Shown: one piece after another, positions 32,024 to 46,700 of the stretch
Layout of the letters: each line of letters starts with the position of its first letter
How positions within the stretch are numbered: position 1 is the first letter of the stretch
Notes under the pieces: model-generated
What the model was told of the DNA's origin: nothing
The model's database searches: none
What the model saw: the letters and a program-made list of their open reading frames with translations, nothing else
NCBI RefSeq assembly: GCF_964204645.1
Contig: NC_134030.1
Location: forward strand, 22,201,210 to 22,265,209
From: Tubulanus polymorphus
Lineage: Eukaryota > Nemertea > Palaeonemertea > Tubulaniformes > Tubulanidae
DNA: 64,000 nucleotides
Direction: 5' to 3'
Made by a program: the position numbers and the translations under genes

Positions 32024-35000
32024 CTAAGGATACGTCGTCTTCTTCAAGGCTTCAGGATTCATGTATTGATCTGTGTCTGTATCTCCACCGGCGCTAGGAG
32101 TTGTCACGTCTATCGCGCCTTCAGTGCTCCTGTACGTGTCCTCTTCTATCCCAGGTCCCATATCCATATAAGGAGTTGTATCTTTGCCCTTACCGGCTTC
32201 CATAGCCATGTGAGGAGCTGTATCGTTTTCATTCTCGGCTCTCATGGCTTTATGACTTTGTTGTAATCCAGTTACAGTATTTCTCAAAAGTTTTCTTTTT
32301 GAAACATTCTCGGGATTTCTGTCGTCGTCCGGGTCTTCGTAGATGTTCAACTCGTCATCTGTTGTTTCAAGCTGTTGCGGTTGTTTTGAAGTGTCCACAT
32401 GACCTTCACCGGTTTCAAGCTGTTGCGGTTGTGTTGAAGTATCTACATGACCTTCACCGGACGAACGTCGTCTGCATCTGAAATGTGTAATTTATGCAGC
32501 ATTTTTTACAGTTAATTTCAACGTATTTCGAAAAGGTTGTGAACTGCAAAATAACAGAAATCTAGTACCGATTTTGCACTATTCCACAATTGGTGCCAAA
32601 CGTACAACCAAACATTTTAAGGACAAATGGTATTACGTTGAGTGCTCTCTTTTAAGCTCTGATTTTCATAAAAGTCTTGACACAGACACATAAGATCTCT
32701 TCGCAAAAACTGGTTGTGCACAGTAGGTTCGAGTCCCGATCTCGCGATCCCGGCATTTATTTTTAAAAGTAAACATCGTTAACTGTTTAAATTAACCCAC
32801 CGGTCGGTTTGATTTTTATCATCATCCAGACTTACTGGCAGCAAACTCACTGATCTGGCACTCTGTATTATAACATGTTTAATTTTTTTCATCTTCAACT
32901 TACAACGAATTCGATGTTGTATTTAGATAATGTCGATGGCGATAGAAGGAGATTGACTTAGATCTAGCTGAAGTTTAGTCAAAACTTCGAAACCGTCAAA
33001 ATATCAACTGTGGGTTTTCCCATCAACACCGAGTTCATACCGGGAGGGGGGGAGGGTATGTCGAGTTCATACCTGCGAATAGTGATAACAGCGATAGCAA
33101 CGATCAAAAAGGATCCAGCCGCTCCACCGACGATGTATGAGGGGTCCGATGTAGTCTGAAAGATGTAACAATGATGAAATTACTATCACGAACGACCATT
33201 TAATCGCATATTTGTTACTGCGATCATCAACAATATTCAACCCGTAATGATTTAAAACGTGGTATCCTATATGAAAATAGCTTATACTGTGTTTAATTCA
33301 CGACAGATTTAGACGTGGATCAAGAGTGTTCCAAATCGCATAAGGGCACTCAATATTACGGGCTGCTTTATCCTTCACCGAGTGTCTGATGTTAGACTAA
33401 GATCGTAGAGCGACGGGGATTTTTGTGGAGGCAACCACTGCCAGAGAACTGTATCCATGCCTCACGAGCGCGGTAGCCACTGACATGGCTTTTGGGCACC
33501 TCCTTCGGAAATGTAGGTAGGAATTAAAGACAATTTTAGGCCATGCAAAATAAAAACAAACAACTGAATAAATTGACATCCAGCTCGACTATCTATACAA
33601 TAAAACAACTAGATATTCACCTTTGGTGGATCAGTATTTGCTTTGTCTGAAACCAAAAGTGAAAAAGAAATTCAGGCTTCGATCTCTGAACCTCACGTCT
33701 AACAGTTGACAATTCTACCACTATTAGTTCGATTATAGGGACCTGAACAGAGCCGTAAAGGCTGTGACATCACTAGGACGTTCGGGCCAGTTGAAAAAAA
33801 GTTTATTATGACATGTGGTAATTGAAATAGAAATAGTCATATTAAAACAGTCCTTGTTTTATATCTGATGATGGAAAATGATGTTTGTTTTGTGTTTTAC
33901 GCTTTTATGGTTGTTCAACTACCGCAACTTTCTACTGAAGATTTATATATACATATATTTACATTACGATTTTATTTTACACTCCAACCATTTCCATTGA
34001 GGAAAACATTATACATCGACACTAGTTCCCCCTAGCGGAGAACTAGTGTCGATATTATATTCTAACTCTTACTCCTACCTGTTTCGCTATTTTCCACGAC
34101 AGTGCTGCCATCTTTACCGATTTTAAAGGTAAATTCTCTTTCCATGCTGCGGGTTTCTGCGCCATGTTTCCACGTGAATTTCACCATAACTGCCACTTCT
34201 CCCGCCATATTTGTCGGAAACGTCAAATTTAAACTCATTTGATCGTTAACAGCTTCGCTCGCGACATTTCCGTCGCTGATGAATCGATTGTTAGCTTTAA
34301 AACGATGGGCAACATTGAACACGATTCCAGGTTGTTGCGCGGTCCATTTCACCACTCGACCTTCAACTCGCCAGTTCTTGAAATATTGACCAGTATCATC
34401 TGAAAACATAAACAAATCAGCACTCCTAGCGGTCATTCGAGAACTATATATTCAGAATAATAATCATGTACAAACCTTTGTTTTCGATGTCTATATTAAA
34501 GTTATCAGTGCATTTATACGTGCAGGTTTTATCGGGGATCTGAATAGACCACGTGTTTCCGGTTAGTCTAGTAGCATGCATTGCGTCATCGTCACCACAT
34601 TTACACGTGACAGTTGTTTGTACATTGTAATTGTATATCATATGAACAGTCGTGTCGTTTACTCGACTCCAGCTCCCAGCCGCACCTAGAAACATTATAC
34701 ACTTAAACATGCTTAATCGTGTTAATGACGTCATAGGGGGATCTATAAACTGCTCTCCCGCTTTTTACACTTACCAGTAGGGTCCGCCGGTGTAGTTTTA
34801 GGTTTGGGAATAACTGTTACTCTTAAATTTTCTTTCGATTTCTTGAGGTTCGTACGAGAGACGCATCTGAACTGTGAGTTGTTGAGTGTCATATCGCCAC
34901 GGATTGTTAATTGTTTCTCGGATGAATAAAGTTTCCACTGATCATCATTTTCTAATAGATAATCCCAGTGTATTCTCCCTTTATCGTATTTACACATGTA

Positions 35001-36868
35001 AGTTTTTGATTCTCCTTCATTCAATTTCACCTCATAATTCATTAAATCATTCCCCGATGCATTAACTATCACTGGAAAACCGTCTGTAAATAAACATATT
35101 CTGATTATGTCAATCGTTCAGTTACTGGTTTTATATTTCAACCTAAGTAATGATGATAAAAATCTTTCAATTTGTATGAAAAAATTGTTCATAGTAAAAA
35201 CTGCATCATGGTTACAAAAATCACAATGTGTTTAAATTTGTTCAGATCAATTTTCCGATCGAAGAGTTCCACAAAAACGTGGAGACAATAAATCGGATGC
35301 AACGTCCGCCTTATGTTTTAATAACGATTGGGAATTTTAACCTAATTTTAACTGAATATTAATTGAGTAAGTCTCCCGGGTTTAAGTTAATACCACCCCT
35401 GGGGGTATAAACAGAGCGGTAATTCACCACACAAAGAATTTTAGTATCCACGCTATGTTTGGGCCCCAAACATTAAATGATCTGGCAGATTGTGTTTAAA
35501 CTCATCTCTCTGTCTCTCTACCTTCGCTCCGTCTAGTAATGTGTATCTCTTCTTCGATGATCTCCGGGATAACGAGGGCATTGTGGAGCCGTGACGTCAG
35601 ATATCTGGACTTCATTCGCGGTGGTTTCACAACTAAATATAAAAAACAGTTTTCCAGAAAAAAAATCGTTAAAAATCGATTATTAGAAAACGCGACGCTC
35701 TCCTTAGAATTTGAAACTAATGTTCTCTTATTTCTAGTCGATTGAGATTGGAAAATTAAACAACATTATTCTAAATTGTGGACGCCTTAGAATTACTAGA
35801 TCATCAGAAACCATCGGAATCTATCCTATTTGAGTTTAGGGAAGGGTATAAGACCCTCTAGAAGTATGAAAACCCGTCATTTTTTGAAAATATTCTTTTT
35901 GAAATTAAGTTAGCACGATCTGAAATTAAGAAAGTTAGCACGTAAAGAGTTAAAAACACTCGTTTATGAAAAGACGTCTGTAAGACAAGCTGGCCTCTGC
36001 TGTGAGAGAATAATGTTTACAGCTTAATATCGGATTGACAATATCAGCTGATATTATTCATATCTGATACGTGAGACTCGTGGAACTTCCTTTTCATATT
36101 TATTGGTTTAGTCGCATACCAGGGACGGTGTCGTCCATTAAAATGACGTGTTTGTTGGAGAGGTTAAGATATTTTTTTTATGTTTTTCTCTACGTTCGGT
36201 TGGTTTATATTTTACAGAAAGCCGTATCAACATCGTGATTTAGGGTCCCGCTATAGTACAGAACGAAATACGAAGCAAAATGTAACGAAATGGTGATATT
36301 TCAAATACGACCGCACTTCAGTCCAAAGCTAGTTATAACACCAGCCACGGGACTGCGGTGGAAGGAATGTGGCGGTTTTAACGAAACGTCGAGCGTGAGA
36401 ATTTACGGTGTAATATTCTCACTCCCTGTTGCGCGGACGTAGGCCTACTGTAGAAATATATATAGAATATGGGAAAAACCGGGACTGCCCAAGCGATGGC
36501 ACCGAACACTCCGAAAAGACTAGCAAAAAACCCGAACAATAACATCCCAAAATCCACACCAAAAAAGAGTTGAACGTTTTATCAAGATAGCAAATTAGAA
36601 AAGGCAAGATTTTAGTGACCTGTGATACTGAACTCCCCTAATCGCTTAAAGATAATATTAGCCTTTGGGAGGGTACATCGGTTGCCTGACAGGGGTGGGA
36701 AAAAGGGGACCCCTCAACGGATCGCAAATCCGATAGAAACATAATTACTAAGACGAGTAATGACAGCCGCAGTTACTTACTTATAGCTCCAGATGTTTCT
36801 GTAGTGTATAAATCCCCCAGTAGAAATAAAACCGTGCAGATTATTAAGAACAAACTTGTCCTCGTCAT
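32024..36868 (-). CDS. Ig-type single-pass receptor 1, 496 aa, seven exons
   Basis: Exons (minus): 36781-36868, 34775-35083, 34476-34685, 34079-34399, 33621-33646, 33073-33155, 32024-32477. All are GT-AG and in frame. Order: signal peptide ([17 protein letters not shown]...), Ig-like domain 1 (TYMCKYD...IHWDY...FRCVS), a Cys-rich Ig-like domain 2 (CKC...CTYKC), a Cys-free beta-rich domain 3, a short DKANTDPPK stalk, one transmembrane helix (YIVGGAAG...VITI), an Arg-rich stop-transfer (RCRRRSS), then a tail with two [18 protein letters not shown] repeats and tyrosine motifs NIYEDP, PYMDMG, DTYRSTE and [11 protein letters not shown] after KKTTYP removes the terminal [11 protein letters not shown] segment present in the two paralogues. 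Extracellular exons 2-4 are phase 1-1 as in Ig-superfamily genes. No specific family is recognised; a cell-surface immune, adhesion or allorecognition receptor is inferred. Confidence 0.8.
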
Positions 36869-36869
36869 C

Positions 36870-37363
<494 letters not shown>

Positions 37364-37364
<1 letters not shown>

Positions 37365-37500
37365 CAAACTTGACTGTCCTACAAGTCAATATTCATAGTC
37401 TTACGTGTAAATTACAAGAATTAATAATCGATAATCTAGCGAAGCAAATAATAGTTCTAGATATCATCATGATCTGTGAAACCTTCATAAATGACAAAAT
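37364..37500 (+). mobile_element. LINE endonuclease-domain fragment, unit 1
   Basis: Translates to an APE-endonuclease N terminus ([18 protein letters not shown], then VLDIIMICETFINDK), typical of non-LTR retrotransposon ORF2. It is truncated at both ends. The same fragment ends unit 2 at 43646-43795. Confidence 0.65.
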
Positions 37501-37579
37501 GCTTCATTATGCCTTTATTTCATTATCAATACCAGTACATCCATCGTAGTTTGAAAAGTTCATTTCCATTTAGAAAATA

Positions 37580-37745
37580 CCCCCAGTGAAATTCATTACT
37601 TGTTCCTTATTCCGTTACTTAATGAGAATTCATCTCCCAATAAGGAACAAGTAACAAGTAACTTGTTCCTTGTTCCTTATTGGGAGATGAATTCTAAATA
37701 ATTAACGGAATAAGGAATAAGGAACAAGTAATGAATTTCACTGGG
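37580..37745. mobile_element. Foldback element, unit 2
   Basis: Same palindrome as at 30493, with an extra AACAAGTAACAAGT insertion at the centre. Confidence 0.7.
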
Positions 37746-39086
37746 TATTGGAAAATTACGTTTTCGACGACACAAAACGTTGTTCCCAAAAGAAGCGGTG
37801 AAGTTTCGGAAAACACGTTTTTCTGTTCGGCGTTTTGTTTTCTGACTCCAACAGACACGGCAAAACAAAACACATCACAAAAGTTTTTCACCAAGAAAAA
37901 ACGTCTAATTCGTCTGTGGGCTGGCCGCACCATCCTGTGCCCACCATCGGACTCTGGACACAGTATCATGTCTAACTGGTATTAATCGATCTTTGCTCTA
38001 TAAACTGCGGGTCTCTACTAAGAAATCAATCCATTATTCACCAAAAATAGTTATTGTAATATGTTAACTTACAAAACGTCGCTGAAAAAATCTTTAATTC
38101 TGAAATAATACCAACAAAGCTGCAGAATATAGTTATAGAATATTCTTTTATTTAGTCTTTCACTCGGAGCGTGAAGTAAAAATACCGATCTCTTTACAAA
38201 TATCGCCTATATTTAAAACGTCGGACCTTAACTAAATCCTTGGTTATTTATATATTTCTAAAATGTATTTCTATCGGTAAGGTCATTGTGCTGCTCCTGT
38301 GAACATCATATAATTGTAGTGCAAACATTCTAAAAGGTGTTACGTGTTTGCGACAAGTTGAGAATCAATAATTCAATAATTTATCAGCTTCATCTTCGTC
38401 GTTGTGTCGATTGTGATGTTCACGGTGTTGTTCCCTCACTAGAGGTTATATTCCTTTGACAAATCTATTCACAAACTGTCCTAAAATTACGAATCCTATC
38501 TGATCTTTTCAAAACAATCCTTATCTCATAACTCCCTTTTCTCTAAAAATCCCACGATTACTTACAAAAAAGAATCTAGTTATTTGCTATAAATGACTTA
38601 AGCTTGTACAAAAAAATCTAATTAACCTACATATTACTATTTGTCTTCGCGCTTACTCATTAAAGTAAAACAATTTTAGAGGTTTAAGACCTATTAAGTT
38701 AAGAATCCTGATCAATTCAAAATAATCCTTATACATAGTTTAGTGCCGATTGCGATGTTATGGGCGTTTTCCCAGCACTAGGTCTATATACCTAATACAA
38801 TTAAACCTATTTACAAACCATCCTAAAGTTGAGAATCCTATCTTATCTATTCCTAATTAACTCAATAATCATTACGAGATTTCGCCCGAAAGCTCGTTAT
38901 ACTTACAAAAAACAAACTTACTCATTAAACTAACAATTTAAAAGGTTAAATCTGTGCAGATAAACATTTTCTATTTACGGTTTGAATACAATTCTTCCAT
39001 ATCTATTAAGGATTTGTGTCTTTGCCCTTCGCGGCTTTCATATCCATATATGGAGTTGTATATTGCACAGAAGCATACGAATAAAG

Positions 39087-42000
39087 TTAATTATCATCCT
39101 CCAGAGGTTCATCGGTATCTTCCACCAACTGAAGATACGTCGTCTTCTTCAAAGCTTCAGGATTCATGTATTGATCTGTGTCTGTATCTCCACGGGCGCT
39201 AGGAGTTGTCACGTCTATCGGGCCTTCAGTGCTCATGTATGTATCCTCTTCTATCCCAGGTCCCATATCCATATAAGGAGTTGTATATTTGCCCTTACCG
39301 GCTTCCATAGCCATGTGAGGAGTTGTATCGTTTTCCTTCTCGGCTCTCATGGCTTTATGACTTTGTTGTAATCCAGTATTTCTCAAAAGTTTTCTTTTTG
39401 AAACATTCTCGGGATTTCTGTCGTCCGGGTCTTCGTAGATGTTCAACTCGTCATTTGTTGTTTCAAGCTGTTGCTGTGCTGTTGAAGTGTCCACATGACC
39501 TTCACCGGTTTCAAGCTGTTGCGGTTGTGTTGAAGTATCCACATGACCTTCACCGGACGAACGTCGTCTGCATCTGAAATGTGTAATTTATGCAGCATTT
39601 TTTACAGTTAATTTCAACGTATTTCGAAAAGGTTGTGAACTGCAAAATAACAGAAATCTAGTACCGATTTTGCACTATTCCACAATTGGTGCCAAACGTA
39701 CAACCAAACATTTTAAGGACAAATGGTATTACGTTGATTGCTCTCTTTTAAGCTCTGATTTTCATTTAAGTCTTGACACAGACACATATGACTCTCTTCG
39801 CAAAACTGGTTGTGCACAGTAGGTTCGAGTCCCGATCTCGCGATCCCGGCATTTATTTTTAAAAGTAAACATCGTTAACTGTTTAAATTAACCCACCGGT
39901 CGGTTTGATTTTTATAATCATCCAGACTTACTGGCAGCAAACTCACTGATCTGGCACTCTGTATAATAACATGTTTAATTTTTTCATCTTCAACTTACAA
40001 CGAATTCAATGTTGTATTTAAATATATATCGATGGCGATAGAAGGAGATTGACTTAGATCTAGCTGAAGTTTAGTCAAGACTTCGAAACCGTCAAAGTAT
40101 AACAACTTTGGGTGTTTCCTATTAACACGGGGGGGGGGGGTATGTCGAGTTCATACCGGGAGGTGGGGGAGGTTATGTCGAGTTCATACCTGCGAATAGT
40201 GATAACAGCGATGAGAACGATCAAAATGAATCCAGTCGCTCCATTCGTGATGTAGAGTACTGTAATGGTCCAGTGATTGGGGTCTGATGTAGTCTGAAAG
40301 ATATAATAATGATGGAATTGCCATCGCGAACGACCATTTAATCGCATATTTGTTACAGTGATCATCAACAATATTCAACCCGTAATGATTTAAAACGTGG
40401 TATCCTATATGTAAATACCAAACTGCGTTTAAAATCGCTACGGGTTCAGGCGTGGATGGAGGGTCCTATCTCGAGGGAGCTCCATGCCTCACGAGCGCGA
40501 TAGCTATTGAGGGGGTGTGGGGACCTTCCCCGCCAAATGGTAACGATTAAAGATTTGGGCCATTCTGGTCGATTTTGGAGGCTTGAAAGCTTAAAAACAC
40601 TGGACATTGTTGTAAAATTCTAACCCAAGACTGAGAAGAAAGGGACTTTTTTCCAAGTGATAGGATAATGAAGTTTTCACGGATATCTCCCAAAGTAAGA
40701 TTCTATACTAAACTTGTAATACATGTTATGCAAAATACAAAACAAATGAATTGAAATTAAATTTCAAATTGCTTTTATGGTAAATATCGCATTGTCATTG
40801 ACAAGAAAGTCTGTATACAATGCGCAGTATACAATATAAACTTGAAATGCATGTAATGCAAAATAAAGACAAACAACTGAATAAATTGACATCCAGCTCG
40901 ACTATCTATAGAATAAAACAACTAGATATTCACCTTTGGTGGATCAGTATTTGCTTTGTCTGAAAGGAAAAATGGAAAAGAAATTCAGGCTTCGATCTCT
41001 GAACCTCACGTCTAACAGTTGACAATTCTACCACTATTAGTTCGATTATAGGGACCTGAACAGAGCAGTAAAGGCTGTGACATCACAGCCTTTCAGAATA
41101 ATAATCATGTACAAACCTTTGTTTTCGATGTCTATATTAAAGTCACCAGTGCATTCATACGTGCAGGTTTTATCATCGGGGATCTGAATAGACCACGTGT
41201 TTCCGGTAAGTCTAATAGCATGTATTGCGTCATCGTCACCACATTTACACGTGACAGTTGTTTTCACATCGTAATTGTATATCATATGAACAGTCGTGTC
41301 GTTTACTCGACTCCAGCTCCCAGCCGCTCCTAGAAACATGATACACTTAAACATGCTTAATCGTGTTAATGACGTCATTGGGGGATCTATAAACTTCTCT
41401 CCCGCTTTTTACACTTACCAGTAGGGTTAGCCGGTGTAGTTTTAGGTTTGGGAATAACTGTTACTTTTAAAACATTTACTGACGTTTTCAGGGAATGTCC
41501 GATACTGGAGAAACATCTGAACTGTAAGTTGTTGAGTGTCATATGTCCACGGATTGTTAATCGTTTCCCGTATGAATAATATTTCCACTCATCATCATTT
41601 TCTAATCGCTTTTCCCACACTATTCTCCCTGTATCGTGTTTACACGTGTAAGTTTTTGATTCTCCTTCATTCAATTTCACCTCATTATTCATTAAATCAT
41701 TCCCCGCTGCATCAACTATCACTGGGAGACCGTCTGTAAATAAACATATTCTGATTATGTCAATCATTCAGTTACTGGTTTTATATTTCAACTTAAGTAA
41801 TGATGATAAAAATCTTTAAATTTGTATAAAAAACTTGTTCATAGTAAAAACTGCATCATGGTTACAAAAATCACAATGTGTTTAAATTAGTTAAATTAAG
41901 TTAGCACGATCTGAAATTAAGAAAGTTAGCACGTAAGGAGTTAAAAACACTCGTTTATGAAAAGACGTCTGTAAGACAAGCTGACCTCTGCTGTGAGAGA

Positions 42001-42851
42001 ATATTGTTTACAGCTTAATATCGGTTTGAAAATATCAGCTGATATTATTCATATCTGATACGTGAGACTCGTGGAACTTCCTTTTCACATTTATTGGTTT
42101 AGTCGCATACCAGGGACGGTGTCGTCCATTAAAATGACGTGTTTTTTGGAGAGGTTAAGATATTTTTTCATGTTTTTCTCTACGTTCGGTTGGTTCATAT
42201 TTTACAGAAATCCGTATCAACATCGTGATTTAGGGTCCCGCTAAAGTACAGAACGAAATACGAAGCAAAATGTAACGAAATGGTGATATTTCAAACACGA
42301 CCGCACTTCAGTCCAAAGCTCGTTATAACACCAGCCACGGGACTGCGGTGGAAGGAATGTGGCGGTTTTAACGAAACGTCGAGCGTGAGAATTTACGGTG
42401 TAATATTCTCACTCCCTGTTGCGCGGACGTAGGCCTACTGTAGAAATATATATAGAATATGGGAAAAACCGGGACTGCCCAAGCGATGGCACCGAACACT
42501 CCGAAAAGACAAACCCGAACAATAACATCCCAAAATCCACACAAAAAAAGAGTTGAACGTTTTATCAAGATAGCAAATTAGAAAAGGCAAGATTTTAGTG
42601 ACCTGTGATACTGAACTCCCCTAATCGCTTAAAGATAATATAAGCCTTTGGGAGGGTACATCGGTTACCTGACAGGGGTGGGAAAAAGGGGACCCCTAAA
42701 CGGATCGCAAATCCGATAGAAACATAATTACTAAGACAAGTAATGACAGCCGCAGTTACTTACTTATAGCTCCAGATGTTTCTGTAGTGTATAAATCCCC
42801 CAGTAGAAATAAAACCGTGCAGATTATTAAGAACAAACTTGTCCTCGTCAT
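39087..42851 (-). CDS. Ig-type single-pass receptor 2, 410 aa, lacks domain 3
   Basis: Exons (minus): 42764-42851, 41419-41733, 41117-41329, 40934-40959, 40190-40293, 39087-39573. Signal peptide as in receptor 1; Ig domain 1 (TYTCKHD...IVWEK...FRCFS), Ig domain 2 (CKC...CTYEC), then directly the DKANTDPPK stalk. Exon 4 of the paralogues is deleted; because that exon is 321 bases and phase 1-1, the frame survives and the receptor simply loses its membrane-proximal domain. The transmembrane exon is longer and different at its start ([18 protein letters not shown]...). The tail keeps NIYEDP, PYMDMG, DTYMSTE, DQYMNPE and the terminal [13 protein letters not shown]. It looks functional. Confidence 0.8.
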
Positions 42852-42934
42852 CGTGATATCGAAAGGATTGATTCACATCTAAAAAATAATCGCTCTGATT
42901 GAGGAAGTGATATACATATACAGATACATATACC

Positions 42935-43225
<291 letters not shown>

Positions 43226-43645
43226 CACTAATATTGTAACAATTCAACTTCAAATAGTCAGATATTTTATATCACACGATTTTTGCGATTTTCCTTTTTG
43301 ATATGTAAAGTGTAAAGTGCGCCATCATTTAAGGAAAGCTTTAACGGAAACAAATCTTCCGCAGAAAGGAATTAATTACTCATTATATATTGTTAGCTAA
43401 GTTTAGCTATTGTTGTCTCGGAGACACTCTGGTGCTATTATGCTGCAAGTAGTTGACACCGTGTCATTTTTCTCCTGTATTATGTGTCTCGGTAATGCAG
43501 ATTTAAAAAACAAATTTGTTGGTCATGCGAATGATCAAGATTTATACTTAATAAGTATAATAGATGATTAACAGTCATTTGATAATGAACGATGTCCCTA
43601 TGTTGAACTTAATGAACTTGGTAGCAAATTTAAGATTAATCCATC

Positions 43646-43795
43646 AAACTTGACTGTCCTACAAGTCAATATTCATAGTCTTACGTGTAAATTACAAGAA
43701 CTGAAATTAATGATCGATAATTTAGCGAAGCAAATTATAGTTCTAGATATCATCATGATCTGTGAAACCTTCATAAATGACAAAAATGCTTTATT
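43646..43795 (+). mobile_element. LINE endonuclease-domain fragment, unit 2
   Basis: Same APE-type fragment as at 37364 (SLTCKLQELKLMIDNLAKQ...), at the junction between units 2 and 3. Confidence 0.65.
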
Positions 43796-43796
43796 A

Positions 43797-46700
43797 TGCC
43801 TTTATTTCATTATCAATACCAGTACATCCATCGTAGTTTGAAAAGTTCATTTTCATTTAGAAAATACCCCCAGTGAAGTTCATTACTTGTTCCTTATTCC
43901 GTTACTTAATGAGAATTCATCTCCCAATAACTTGTTCCTTGTTCCTTATTGGGAGATGAATTCTCAATAATTAACGGAATAAGGAATAAGGAACAAGTAA
44001 TGAACTTCACTGGGTATTGGAAAATTACGTTTTCGACGACACAAAACGTTGTTCCCAAAAGAAGCGGTGAAGTTTCGGAAAACACGTTTTTCTGTTCGGC
44101 GTTTTGTTTTCTGACTCCAACAGACACGGCAAAACAAAACACATCACAAAAGTTTTTCACCAAGAAAAAACGTCTAATTCGTCTGTGGGCTGGCCGCACC
44201 ATCCTGTGCCCACCATCGGACTCTGGACACAGTATCATGTCTAACTGGTATTAATCGATCTTTGCTCTATAAACTGCGGGTCTCTACTAAGAAATCAATC
44301 CATTATTCACCAAAAATAGTTATTGTAATATGTTAACTTACAAAACGTCGCTGAAAAAATCTTTAATTCTGAAATAATACCAACAAAGCTGCAGAATATA
44401 GTTATAGAATATTCTTTTATTTAGTCTTTCACTCGGAGCGTGAAGTAAAAATACCGATCTCTTTACAAATATCGCCTATATTTAAAACGTCGGACCTTAA
44501 CTAAATCCTTGGTTATTTATATATTTCTAAAATGTATTTCTATCGGTAAGGTCATTGTGCTGCTCCTGTGAACATCATATAATTGTAGTGCAAACATTCT
44601 AAAAGGTGTTACGTGTTTGCGACAAGTTGAGAATCAATAATTCAATAATTTATCAGCTTCATCTTCGTCGTTGTGTCGATTGTGATGTTCACGGTGTTGT
44701 TCCAGCACTAGAGGTTTATATTCCTATGACAAATCTATTCACAAACTGTCCTAAAATTACGAATCCTATCTGATCTTTTCAAAACAATCCTTATCTCATA
44801 ACTCCCTTTTCTCTAAAAATCTCACGAGTACTTACAAAAAAGAATCTAGTTATTTGCTATAAATGACTTAAGCTTGTACAAAAAAAATCTAATTAACCTA
44901 CATATTACTATTTGTCTTCGCGCTTACTCATTAAAGTAAAACAATTTTAGAGGTTTAAGACCTATTAAGTTAAGAATCCTGATCAATTCAAAATAATCTT
45001 TATACATAGTTTAGTGCCGATTGCGATGTTATGGGTGTTTTCCCAGCACTAGGTTTATATACCTAATACAATTAAACCTATTTACAAACCATCCTAAAGT
45101 TGAGAATCCTATCTTATCTATTCCTAATTAACTCAATAATCATTACGAGATTTCACCCGAAAGCTCGTTATATTTACAAAAAAACAAAAACAAAAAATAA
45201 AATCTATTTGAATAAAAACCCACACATTACTATTTGTCTTCGCACAATTAAATCTAACAATTTAAAAGGTTAAATCTGTGCAGATTAACATTTTCTGTTT
45301 ACGGTTTGAATACAATTCTTCCAAATCTATTAAGGATTTGTGTCTTTGCCCTTCCCGGCTTTCATATCCATATATGGAGTTGTATATTGCACAGAAGCAT
45401 ACGAATAAAGTTAATTATCATCTTCCACAGGTTCATCGGTATCTTCCACCAACTGAAGATACGTCGTCTTCTTCAAAGCTTCAGGATTCATGTATTGATC
45501 TGTGTCTGTGCCTCCACCGGCGCTAGGAGTTGTCACGTCTATCGGGCCTTCAGTGCTCATGTATGTATCCTCTTCTATCCCAGGTCCCATATCCATATAA
45601 GGAGTTGTATCTTTGCCCTTACCGGCTTCCATAGCCATGTGAGGAGTTGTATCGTTTTCCTTCTCGGCTCTCATGGCTTTATGACTTTGTTGTAATCCAG
45701 TATTTCTCAAAAGTTTTCTTTTTGAAACATTCTCGGGATTTCTGTCGTCGTCCGGGTCTTTGTAGATGTTCAACTCGTCATTTGTTGTTTCAAGTTGTTG
45801 CTGTGCTGTTGAAGTGTCCACATGACCTTCACCGGTTTCAAGCTGTTGCGGTTGTGTTGAAGTATCCACGTGACCTTCACCGGACGAACATCGTCTGCAT
45901 CTGAAATGTGTAATTTATGCAGCATTTTTTACAGTTAATTTCAACGTATTTCGAGAAGGTTGTGAACTGCAAAATAACAGAAATCTAGTACCGATTTTGC
46001 ACAATCCCAAAATTGATGCTAAACGTACAACCAAACATTTTAATGACAAATGGTATTACGTTGAGTGCTCTCTTTTAAGCTCTGATTTTCGTAAAAGTCT
46101 TGACACAGACACATAAGACTCTCATAGCAAAAACTGGTTTTGCACAGTAGGTTCGAGTCCCGATCTCGCGATCCCGGCATTTATTTTTAAAAGTAAACAT
46201 CGTTAACTGTTTAAATTAACCCACCGGTCGGTTTGATTTTTATCATCATCCAGACTTACTGACTTTTCATCTTCAACTTACAACGAATTCGATGTTGTAT
46301 TTAAATATATATCGATGGCGATAGAAGGAGATTGACTTAGATCTAGCTGAAGTTTAGTCAACACTTCGAAACCGTCAAAGTATAACAACTGTGGGTTTTT
46401 CCTATCAACACGGGGGGGGGGGGTATGTCGAGTTCATACCGGGAGGTGGGGGTGGGGGAGGGTATGTCGAGTTCATACCTGCAAATAGTAATAACAGCGA
46501 TAGCAACGATCAAAAAGTATCCAGCCGCTCCACCAACGATGTATGAGAATATGAGGCCGATAACAATCCAGTGATTGGGGTCTGATGTAGCCTGAAAGAT
46601 ATAACAATGATTAAATTACTATCACGAACGACCATTTAATCGCATATTTGTTACTGCGATCATCAACAATATTCAACCCGTAATGATTTAAAACGTGGTA

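Noticed and set aside
32725-32760. B-box-like GGTTCGAGTCCC repeated in the three Ig units
   Set aside because: No A box at the right distance and no cloverleaf; it sits inside duplicated intron DNA.
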